The translations under genes and the position numbers were made by a program. Positions 36,701-47,900 of a stretch of 64,000 nt of DNA are shown here, piece after piece (position 1 is the first letter of the stretch; each line of letters begins with the position of its first letter). This DNA is from Tanytarsus gracilentus. Its lineage: Eukaryota > Arthropoda > Insecta > Diptera > Chironomidae. Location: the NCBI GenBank assembly GCA_038502055.1, contig JAXRKN010000032.1, positions 620,001 to 684,000 on the forward strand, read 5' to 3'. The notes under the pieces were generated by a model. The model searched no databases. It had not been told where the DNA came from and was given only the letters and a program-made list of their open reading frames with translations.

Positions 36701-37429
36701 CCACCCTCCTAATTTGATGAAAATCACTCTTAATTCTCGTATAATAGAGTAAAATAGCATCTTAAATTTTTATAAAAAAAAGTAAAGGGATGAAATTGCA
36801 AGTTTTTTGAAAAATTAATTTAAACTTTTTGAAAATGTTGTCGATGCACATGCTCTTTCTTTCACTTACCCGATTGGCTAAATTTTCATCTTGAAAAGTG
36901 TATTTACGCTCACGTTTATGTTCAAAATTAAATCAATATTTTATTTTCGTCTGTTCTTTTCTTCCGTTGTTTTATGTTTTGAGAGTGTATAACTTTTATT
37001 TTTGATTTCACAGACACAAAGAAGTTTTTATTTAAATTCATTTTAACGACCTTGCTTGATCAAATTCCATTGAAGAAAAAAATACCAAAACACTTATTGA
37101 TTTTTTTTTGCTTAATCCATCTCATAAATTCGCCAACGACTTATTGTGCTATCATCTTTAAAAAACTGTATGGTAATAATTTAAAGCATCCATTTATACT
37201 CTTACATGATAGCATTTAGGTTTCGTGCACAGTTTATGTGACTTGAAAATTGATAATGTTTTAAATGAGATGCTAAAACCATCAATTGGCAGTAAAGAAT
37301 ATTTTTATGTCTGATATTCATGAAATTGTTTCTTATCTCATTTTAAACCAGCATTTTTGTTGTGGCCATCGTTGTTAAATATGTTTTCACTCTATTCATA
37401 CTCTCACCTTGGATTCATTCATTAATACC
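33799..37429. other. Gene-free spacer upstream of SLC5 paralog B
   Basis: It includes the promoter of paralog B next to 33799. The rest is AT-rich; frames at 34776-34976 and 34979-35164 have no homology, no splice context and AT-driven composition. Confidence 0.55.
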
Positions 37430-37740
37430 CGTTAGGCCCGGATACGTCCCACTAACCAGATCAGTCTTACAAATACGAAAAACCGCCTGATTCAGTTATA
37501 AGGACACACACAAGCAATGTACTGCCACTATCCATATCACTGTCCAAGCAACTAGATGAGTTAATCACCTAGTGCAACTCAGACCAGCAATCAGACTGGA
37601 AGCAACGTACTGCGCTTTAGATACGCAAAACTGCTCAAAGTGAGGCAGCCATCCCTTGCCTAAGGAGATGTGTACGATGCGCAAGCCACCCCGAACGGTG
37701 TCTAAACTTGCGCCCCTGCCGTGCATAAAACTTAATACTA
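37430..37740. other. Base-composition island, probable old mobile-element remnant
   Basis: This stretch is visibly richer in G+C and in complexity than its surroundings (for example CCCGTTAGGCCCGGATACG at its left end and TTGCGCCCCTGCCGTGC at its right). It has no long open frame in either strand. It abuts the candidate acidic exon and may belong to the same element. No tRNA promoter boxes were found in it. Confidence 0.4.
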
Positions 37741-37882
37741 AGAATTACTTAAATCAGTTAAATCTAATGACATCAAGTGAAAATTACTTAAAATGAGCTT
37801 AATCTTAAATTTAAAAAATGTCCTCAGCGAGCACAAAAAGTGCCTTTCCTCATCATTGGACGTACAATATTTTCATTTAAAG

Positions 37883-38020
37883 CTAATCATTAACTTCCAT
37901 ATTCTCTACATCATCATCTTCTTCCTCTTCACTATCGTCTTCATCCTCAGAAATGCCAAAGTCTAGTTCATAGATAACAAGCGGCTCAACAGCTGGCACT
38001 GGCACAAACACGTTGTCAAT
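37883..38020 (-). CDS. Candidate terminal exon with acidic C-terminal tail, unknown gene
   Basis: On the - strand, after an acceptor (ATATTTAG) at 38021, a frame of 45 residues ends with TAG at 37883. It begins IDNVFVPVPAVEPLVIYELD and continues into a strongly acidic Asp/Glu tail. Composition and codon use look coding and unlike the neighbouring spacer. Upstream on - (38340-38060) is a sequence of higher complexity with a 50-codon frame starting at an ATG (MNFARQSACQCFKV...), but no convincing donor links the two. It could be a transposon-derived or degraded gene. Confidence 0.35.
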   Translation of the reverse strand: MDNVFVPVPAVEPLVIYELDFGISEDEDDSEEEEDDDVENMEVND

Positions 38021-38344
38021 CTAAATATAAAAAAATTAATAGAAAAACTAAAATAATTTAATAATTAAGGTCGTAGGCTGGCGCTAGCCAAGCATGTGTC
38101 GCCCGTTTTTTGGTTTTTTCGTTGGCTCATGGTAGTAGTCGACCGATCCTTTGAGTTAACTGGCGGAATTAAGACCTTGAAACATTGGCACGCACTTTGT
38201 CGAGCGAAATTCATCTGTTAAACGGACAGTACAGCGATCCAGGCGTTTGAAAACGATTTACGCGACGAGCGAGAAGGCGTTGAGAGAACAAGCTCAGATT
38301 TTGTAATTTGTTTCCTGTGTTTTCGTGTCTTGTTCCTTCTTATC

Positions 38345-39476
38345 AATGGTGCATAATTTTTATTTTCGAGCAAAAACATTTTTGTGATCGTAAATATGGC
38401 TCACCATGATTCGTAATTCGTAATTTGTGTGGGTTAAAATTTCTCTAAATATATTTTTATAGCAAATATAAAATTTCAAAAAAATTCAACCTGCCATGTG
38501 TGCTAGCAAATGCTTGAATATTTTTTGAATTCAACAAATAAAATTTGAACTTCCAAAAAAATTATTGTAACTCAACAAAATAATGACGATGAAATGCTTT
38601 TGTGACTAAAACAATTTCTCTTGGGTGTCATTTCCTGCAATTAATTATTAATTTGTCAATTATATAGATTATAGGTCGATTGCTTCGTCATCAACTTTTA
38701 TTCAGATACAAACCAACCGCTCCAAAATGATCCTTTTAGCTAGAGAGAATATAAAGGCAGTTAATTGAACAATAATGACATTTTTTATAACCCACTTAAA
38801 ATCTCTATGTGTAGTGTATCATATCATTCATGTATTCATTAGCTCGCATCAAAATCAAGACAAAAATCATTTAAGATCTCTTTTTTCAACTATGCCGCCC
38901 CTGGGCACAAAATAAATTCGGCGAGATGAATGGACACTCTCAAATTAAACATCGTTCTACTGAATTCACTATGCCTCTGTCTCGTCAGTGATTATAAAAT
39001 GATTTTTCCTTCCACAATATGTACACTCGGGGGATTATTAGATATTATTGAGAGGAAAAAAAATTAAACCGGAAATTTTGAGAGCAGGAACAAAAAATGT
39101 TTTTGATATAATTTAAAATAATGATTTTGTATCATCGCGTGCTTTTGATGCCTTCTCCTCTTATGAGGTTTAGAAAAATCATCTTTATTAATTTTGTCAT
39201 TTTTTGTGTGGAAGAGGTCTAAATTGATACTTTGTTGGCTAATGTTTCTCTCTCTCATTTCAAACTTCGGCTCATAATCTTGATCTCTTGAACATGCGAT
39301 TAAGACTCTATTAGGGAAGAGCTTTTAGACGACGAAAATTATGGGGTCACTCGTATTGATAAAATAGTTTGAGTTATTTTTGCATTCTTCCTGTGCGTTA
39401 ATCTATCGATCGCGATCTAGTTTTTTTAATTTCTAAAAAATTTTTAAAAAAATTCTTTAATTTTTCGAAAGGTAAC
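38345..39476. other. Spacer left of the right inverted-repeat arm
   Basis: No gene or repeat recognised; the frame at 39064-39258 (-) is unsupported. It is the sequence immediately inside the right putative breakpoint. Confidence 0.5.
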
Positions 39477-40837
39477 AAGAAATGAGAAACAAATTAAATA
39501 TAAATTGATGGATACAGTTTAAGTTTAAATGATCATCATCAGGTAGAGAGTGAAAAAAGCCGAAAAATATTTGACGACTATCGAGAGCAACAGAAAAGAA
39601 TTGAGAAAAAAATGAATATATCGAAAGACGCAAACGAGAGTAAAAATGTAAATTAACTCAAGTGTGAAATGATCAATCAGAATATTTAAGAAATTCAAAC
39701 AACATTAGCTATCCGACAACGACCAAAGCTAAAAGAGCCGATTTTCTCCGATGATTGTGAAACCAGAATTTAAGAGATTTTTTAAACCGGTGACAAGACA
39801 CACAGAGCGATTGAATAGCAAAAGAGGAAAGGATGAGAAAAAAAGATTCCGATAACACAGTTTAGAAACTAAATTTAAGACAAAACACCTCATAAATTAT
39901 TCGATGGAATGACAAAATAATTTTTTACACCTCTCATGATGACCCATACAGCTCTAATGGTTCTATTAAAGAAATTCTATTTAGATTGCCGCTTTTCTCA
40001 TGAATGTGTGAATGGTGAAAAAAGATTAATTTAATCGGCATTAATAAAATTTGACCATTATCAATTCGCATCTCTGAATTTCTTCACCTGCATAATTTGC
40101 ATAATTTTAAATTAAAACACACACAAACTAATTTTGTGCCATATTATATCGAAGAGAAAAAGAAGAAGAAATTAAATTTATTTCGTTAAAATCACTTTTA
40201 AGAGATTCACAAATTGCCACACAAAACAAGCAACACGCTTTTTCGATTTTCTTTCATCTCTGTGTCAAATAAATTAATTTTCTGATGTTAATTTAATGTA
40301 GTTTTAAAATGTCCATAAACAGAGACCGTGAGTGAACGAAAAAGTGAGAAAAGCCAAGAGAGTCCATTAAGAATTGTGTAGCAATTTGTGGAGTTTGTGC
40401 AAGTCGCATGATAAGAATGCAATTCATATGTGACAGAGATGAATGACGCTTGATTGGACTTGAAGTTGAAATTCTTTATCTACATTTTGTGGCGTCACAC
40501 TCACTCGAGACTTTCACTCTAAATTATTGTTAATGATAAAAGAGAATTTTTAATTAATTTGTTTTGTGGCTATTTTTATGATGCAACATGGAATGGGTCG
40601 ATGTGTGGTGCTGAGAGAGAGATAAAGATAAACATTTTGTCGCCCGTCTAACTAAATGCATCAGGTAAAATATCTCTTTTCAGGTTATTCAAACCACAAA
40701 TGTCTATTTAAACTCAAAATCCAATTTTCAATTTTAAACTTTGAGTAGGTGTTGATCACAAATGAGGACTTTTCTCTCTCTTTTAATCTAACGACGCGAT
40801 ATGAAAATTAAAACCCATTAAATAATGAATTGGTTTT
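39477..40837 (-). repeat. Inverted duplication, right arm (1.36 kb)
   Basis: The reverse complement of this stretch matches 7448-8802 almost throughout; I saw only a few substitutions (for example near 39758 and 40644) and a few small indels (near 39622 and 40100). No open reading frame, terminal motif, target-site duplication or poly-A tail was seen, so it does not look like a transposon copy. It ends about 70 bp from the probable poly(A) signal of UBL5. Confidence 0.92.
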
Positions 40838-41011
40838 TAAGATCAAATTGAGCAATGAAAAAGTCCTTGTCCAAATCTAAAATTAAGTTCGAAATTAAAG
40901 CAAAACTTTATTTTTCGTTCATAGATAAAAGAATTGAGAACTTTAATACAACATACAGCATTTTGTTATTTTGTTAAAGTAAAAAAGAAATATTTTAAAA
41001 TGCTTATTCCA

Positions 41012-41286
41012 TTACTGATAGTACAGCTCAAGATTCATTCCATCGTGGATTTCATCTAAAAAGAAGAATTTAATTAGGACTAAATTTGAAGACGATTAAT
41101 TGACTTACAATCGGCAAGTTTAATATTATCTTTGTAGATGGTGTACCATTTTTTCAAAACAATTTTATCATATTTTGTTCCAGTTTGAGCAGCAATGAGC
41201 TTCTTAAGATCTCCAATTGTATCATCAGGATTGCATTTGATTCGAACCTTTTTTCCTAAACGGTCATTGCATGTGATTTCAATCAT
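41012..41286 (-). CDS. Ubl5: UBL5 / Hub1 ubiquitin-like protein, complete (2 exons)
   Basis: Exon 1 is 41286-41109 and exon 2 is 41055-41012 on the - strand, with a 53 bp intron; together 73 residues, exactly the UBL5 length. It begins MIEITCNDRLGKKVRIKCN, continues DDTIGDLKKLIAAQTGTK, and ends NLELYYQ. The double Tyr near the C terminus, rather than a free Gly-Gly, is the UBL5 hallmark. UBL5/Hub1 is a small non-conjugating ubiquitin-like protein that binds spliceosomal partners and affects splice-site choice and mitochondrial stress signalling. A poly(A) hexamer (- strand) is at 40907-40912. The gene is head-to-head with scrib; about 1.1 kb separates the two ATGs. I see no sign of decay. Confidence 0.96.
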
Positions 41287-42409
41287 GATTTCTTTATTCT
41301 AAAATAAAAAATTTAAACGTTTTTAAAAATTCTGCAAAAAAAATTAAAAATTTGACGTCAGTTTGACTATATTTTCATTTCAGAATGTTCATACTGAAAT
41401 TCTGAAACATTTTACTAGCTTACTTACTTTATTTAGGGAGGATTTCTTACTAAAATTTATTAACTTGTTGTTTGTTGATTTCAATTTTTTTAATGTTTAC
41501 AAAATTATTGCGGCAAATTCAAAATAAATTCATACACACAAACTTCGATTCGTTGAGTTTGTTCAGTGAGCATCAAGTTTTTTTTAATGTTTTCGAGACA
41601 AAATTTTAAAACTTACAATTTTTATCAATTTTAGAAAGGATAACTTAGATTATATAAATTAAAAAGTAGTGAAGTTTGCAAAAAACGCGTCATTTTCTTA
41701 TTATTATATAAAATTTTACTCTAAAAGTGCCGATTTGAAGGTGAAATAAGTGAAATAATTTTCTGCTAAATTTAAATGTTGACGTTCAGAAAAAGCTGAA
41801 CGCCCGGAAATCGTTGTTCTATTAATTTTGAAGCGTTTAATTACTTTTAAATTATTTTTTTCAAAAAACTCAATCAAAAACATTAAAACCAACAATTTAA
41901 ACAAAATTATTATTTGAAAGAAATTATTTTAGAAAACAATTTTTAAAGCACTTTTGTTTTGCTGGGGAATATTTGAATTCAGCTATATGCGAGAGAATTT
42001 TTCTTCAGTTCTCTTTCAGCTCCAGAAGACACAACAAGTTTTATCTTTAAGCTTTAATTTTTGTGTTTTCTTCTTTTTCAAGCTTCAAAATTGATAGTTT
42101 AGAGTGTACGCGAGCGAAAAAAATCGGGGTGTTGTCCATTTAATAAAACATTTACCTGATTAAAGGCCAATTTAAGAAGAAATATGAATATGATGTTTTT
42201 AGTAGTGAGCAGAAAGAAAGAAAGTGTGTGAAAAAAATGTAGATTGGAAGAAAAATCAAAAGTGCCAAATGAGCAATTAAAAATTCGATACAACTTAAAG
42301 TGTAACGTGTGAATGAGAGTTATCTTTTTTTATATAAAAAAAAAAGTTTTTGGAAAAAGACCAAAGGAAAAAAGTATTACACATAAAGTGAATAACAACC
42401 GTAGAAACA
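41287..42409. promoter_or_regulatory. Divergent intergenic region between Ubl5 and scrib
   Basis: This 1.1 kb must hold the start sites and leaders of both genes. It is A+T-rich; the frames at 41716-41904 and 42099-42293 (-) have no homology. The bases before the scrib ATG (AGAAACAATG) match the insect translation-start consensus. No TATA box was assigned. Confidence 0.6.
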
Positions 42410-44865
42410 ATGTTCAAGTGCATTCCGATATTCAAAGGATGTAATCGACAAGTGGAATTTGTGGACAAAAGGCACTGCTCCTTGCCTAATGTTCCCGAGG
42501 ATATTTTGCGCTACTCAAGGAGCCTCGAGGAGCTTCTACTCGACGCTAATCATATTCGAGATTTGCCCAAGGTAAGCCAAAAATGCATAGCTTGATGAAG
42601 AGAAACAGAAAAGTGGTGACATCATCAATGAGAGAATTTGTTGCATACGAAAGGCGCGACTATCTGCTTTATGTATTATTCTTTTTCCATGTGTGAGTGT
42701 TGCTGGAATGTCTTATGCTTGCTACTCAGCGGCTTCTTTCCACTTATTCTTCATCATTTTTTCTCTCTTATATTTCTTCGCGCTTACAAGGCTGAATATT
42801 TATTTCTAAAGTACTCTCTCTACTTTTACTGCTGGTATTAAGAAACATTAAATTCTAATAATGTTTAATCGAGTTTTAAAACAATAAACTCATCATTTAT
42901 TAGGAGTTAAAGAAATCTGCTCTAGAATATCAACCCATGAATTCTTAAATGTTTACATTTCATGTACTAAATCTTTAAATTTTATAAAATTTTATTTTCT
43001 GGTCTAACAAAAATTGACTTGCTTTCTCTGACATCCATCAATTTATTCGTGACCTTAAATGTTATAATAATTCTAAATTGGCACTGATATTTTTTTAGTT
43101 TCCAATGTTTTTCCTCGTTAATGACAAGTGGAATTGTACTTTGTGTAAATAAAATCACTCACTCTCTACGAGCACATTATTGAAGCCGAATCGATAAATC
43201 AATAAAGTTTCTTTCCACTCTATTTATGCGAGCTACGTCGATTTCAACTACTAAACGCTATATGTTAATTTTGTAAACATATATATGAGACGCATAGTTT
43301 TTATAGTACAATAGAGTAATGATGGAGTAAGTAAACACACGAAAAATGTATTGGAACGAGCACTTTGGCGCTTTAATTCTTCCCCGTTGAGTAGGAGAAA
43401 ATTCAACAGAGAAGCAACAGGAGCTTTTTCATGAAAATGTTTGTCATACATTCATAATTAACAAGACACTTCCGTTATAGAGTTATAAACTTTTTTCTTT
43501 CCCCGGCCTCTCACGCTCTTGTTTCAGATATGTGTCCCATTATTCACTGAGTAAATTTTACTCATCAAATCCATGTTTGTTTAATTTACATTTGTAGATA
43601 GATCCTTTGTGACCCTTAAATTTTCTTCCTCAATAAGTTTTCACTGAATTCGTTGCTGAATCGATTATATTAACACAAACCTTAATTATAAATTTAATTC
43701 GCTCAAAAAGCTTTCATAAACTTTGAAATTTTTTGTCAATTTTATTCAAAGATTTTATAAAAGTTTTCAATGAAATTCAGTTGTAAATTATTTTAAAGTA
43801 TATAAAGAATTTATCGCTGGGTATACATAAAAACATATATAAAAGATAAGACGAAGTTGTGTAAATACAAAATGCTAAAGTTGAATGGAAAATGTACCTG
43901 CATGGCAAAAGGGTAAATTTGAGTGTGCATGTGAGAATTAATATCACTAATAATTTTCTCAACATTACTTTTATCATGACATGAGCTAGCATGTATTAGT
44001 AATCCGATGATTCGACGACAAGTGCTCCCGCATTCCATGTCATGTGTAACCTTGAGTAATTTTAACTGTTTGGCTTGATAAAAGATCATACAACAATAAC
44101 ACACATTGTATCCACTTGGTTTACCTTTGTATAGGTGTCTCCCTCACTCAATATGTCAAAGCCGCTCACATATATTACATTATCGTAACGCTGAAAACGG
44201 GGTCAACTGCACGAATTTGTTTTCTGTGCGTAATTTTTTTCTAACTCATTGCAGATGTTCACGTTAGAGTTTTGTTGCTTTAATTAAGCCTTAATAGAGG
44301 CTATACTTTAAAACAAACTGTAATGCAATTTAATTCATTCCCTTCGCTACTCCATAGTTGACATACATGTATTAAAAATGCAATGATCTCGAAAGTGGAA
44401 AATTAGTAAATATTTGTTAATTTTTCATTTGTTTGCATAATATCTCTAATGAATCTTAATTATATTTATATCTCATATTCATAAAAGTCATGTACCTAAA
44501 TTTTATTTTTTTTGCAGAATTTTTTTCGATTGAATCGACTGAGAAAGCTCGGCCTGAGTGACAATGAAATACAAAAACTTCCACCTGATATTCAGAATTT
44601 TGAAAATCTAGTAGAATTAGATATATCAAGAAATGGTGAGTTACTCAAAATTGTAAATTAATCTCTCTTTCTCTCTTACTCAACTTTTATAAATTATACA
44701 TGTTTCATATCTGAAAAGTTTTGTCTCTACTGTTTTCCAATAAATTTCAACTTTAATTAACACATTGCTATCGTCTAATAGAGAACGAAGCTATTTTTAA
44801 AAATTAAAAAAAAACAGTTCAAGCCAGAAGCAGGTTAATCTGACACCAATGCAGTTGGTTTGTAT

Positions 44866-44907
<42 letters not shown>

Positions 44908-47900
44908 GTTTTCACATAGTTGCCGGAAATAAGACATAAGAATGTGCCAAAATGCCGTTAGTTTTTAAATTTACTGGTGAATTATTTACACATTTAAAAA
45001 GAGTTATTTTAGTTAAAAATAATATTAAAAAAATTTACATTTAAAACGGCATTTAAAGCTCTCTTTCTCTACATGATTACATGGGAGAACCAAAAATTTG
45101 TGGTTTAAAAATACATATGCTCCATGAATACCACATAAAGTGCATTATGACCTTTAATAAAATCATTGAGCAATCTTCCAGCACTAAATTAAACAAGCCA
45201 CGCATATCTTTATCGAAAATCCATAATCTATTTTCCCTTCTGATGTCATTCAATGCACGGGATCTAGTTTCAATAATGCACTTGAACTCGCTTCAATTCA
45301 AACGTCAATTTTGAATTTTTTTTCACCGCCATTGAGTATCATTCTGTGGATTGATTTTATTTTTTTATAGCATTAAATATTGAGTTTCCACTTCCTTATG
45401 AGAGAAAGAGGATTCTTGCTTGACTGCACTCTCTCGCTATGGTTTCACATGCGTTTCGCTTGTGGCTATTGTAGTGATTGTTATTTTTCCAAAAAATATA
45501 TATGAACGTAAAAACGTGCTTACATTAGCTTAAAAAAAGACAATGATGAATTCAAATGTTATTTCCAATACTGAAAAAATTCTCTCAAAAATCTTCTGTT
45601 GAGGTTTACTCTTTTCCAGACACACATGTGTTTACTCGCATACTCGCTTCCATATCGTTGATAAAACAAAAATTTGTTCTATTTTTGTTCGAGGGTACTC
45701 GAAAAAAAAATTTAAATTACATCTCGCCTCTTCTCTTTGCCACTATAGAAAGAAAAAGATGAAAGTTTTTAAACGCAATTAATGATGCATGCAAGATGAA
45801 CTTACGAATGCAGAACCTCTTTGTGATGAAACTTTGGAGAGTTATATATATTCTTTTTACATATGTAGCACTTTTTAATTAAAACTTTTTGTAGCGTGAC
45901 TAGTTGAGTTTTCGAGATCATAAAATAGTTTTGTCTCTTCTCAATTTTTACTAAAGCTCATCGAGCTTTAATTTAAAATTCTCTTGGAGCAGTTTATTTT
46001 ATTACACACAAACTGTTGCGCGAATGAGGTTGAAAAATAAATCTGAAATAAAATTTTCGATAAATTAAACGAAATATTTTTTCGCTTTTGAAAATTTTCA
46101 AAGAATTAGTTTTGTGATTCATAAAAAATTCATCGGCATTTCATTTGAATACAATTTCGTGCGGATAATATTCAGAGCGCAAGACGAGAGATATATTCAA
46201 GTGTCGTACATATTTGCATACATTTTTATTATCTTTTCTTTTATTGCTTATTTTTTATTAAAGTCGTTTTCTCAAACACTTATTTTTTCACCGGCTCTAT
46301 TAATCTATTAATACATATATGTAGACATTGAACTTGAAAAACCTATAAATTTATTGTCTATAAAAATTTGTTGTATTAAAAAATGGCAACGCCGCATAAA
46401 ATGAATTCACACAATAATTGTTCGGTTATTGACTTTAGGTAGGGTCCAGCTCAAGAAACAGTGATACTCAATGAAAGTGAGCTTGTTTAAATATTTTTAA
46501 TACTATCTTTTACTCTTTCAGATATTACTGACATTCCAGACGACATTCGTCATCTAAAGCTTTTGCAAATTGCTGATTTCAGTTCAAATCCAATTACAAA
46601 ATTGCCTGCAGGATTCTCGCAGCTTAGAAGTTTGACAATATTAGGTTTAAATGACATGTCCTTGACCTCGTTGCCGGTTGATTTCGGATGGTGAGTATAT
46701 AAAAATAACACATGGCAATAATTGTTGTGTTTCCTCTATAGAGTAGCGCTTATGTTTACTTTGCTACAGTCCTTATTGTCTCGCAGCATTTATATATATA
46801 TGACAAAAGCTTTATGAGAAAGAAGATAGATATAATACAATCAATATGTTCAACAAGTGTGTGATACTTGTGTGTTATGAATACGACAACTTCATGATGT
46901 TTTAGCCATTGAATAATATTTTTCTTCTCTCATTGTTTTTTATTATTCAAGTGATGTTGTACCAAAAGAAAGCATTTTTATAAATCGTTCAAATCTTTCC
47001 TCAATAATCTGCAAGCACTCGAGAAGAAATGAGGTCAATTTGTGGAAATAAAAATAAATAAATTAGATAGGGATTTTGCTTTCCTAAGGGACGTTTATTG
47101 TCTACTTATTTCTTTTTTCTCTAGACATCTGAACGCTTATAAAAAATATAATCTCCAATTTGTCTGTCATTTCGAGACTTGTAAATTAGAGGTTTCTCTT
47201 CGACGAAAGTATTTTTTAATTATCGTAATCGCTCTCTTTTTAACTCTAATTCGTTTCTCTGTTGTTTTTTCAGCTTAACACAATTGGAATCGCTCGAATT
47301 ACGCGAAAATCTGTTGAAGAATCTACCCGAGTCAATAAGTCAGTTAAAAAAGCTCGAACGTTTAGATTTGGGTGATAATGAAATTGAAGAACTGCCACGA
47401 CATCTCGGTAATTTGTCGTCGTTGCAAGAGCTATGGCTAGATCACAATCAACTTCAACGATTACCACCGGAAATTGGTAATCTCGGTAACTTAGTGTGCT
47501 TGGATGTCTCGGAAAATCGTCTCGAAGAGCTACCGGAGGAAATTGCAGGCTTAGAAAATCTCACAGATTTACATTTATCGCAAAATCTTCTCGAGTTCAT
47601 TCCAAATGGTATTCAAAAATTGACTAAATTGACAATATTGAAATTGGACCAAAATCGTTTACATGTGCTCAATGAAAGTATCGGAATGTAAGTTATCTGT
47701 CAGTAATTTTGCTGTATTTAAACTATAATTGATTTTACACTCAACAGGTGTGAGAACATGCAAGAGCTTATACTTACTGAAAACTTCCTAATTGAACTGC
47801 CCAAGTCTCTGGGACGTATGAAAATATTAAACAATCTTAACGTCGATAGAAATGCCCTCGTGTCTCTGCCCTCAGAAATCGGTAATTTGACAAACTTGGG

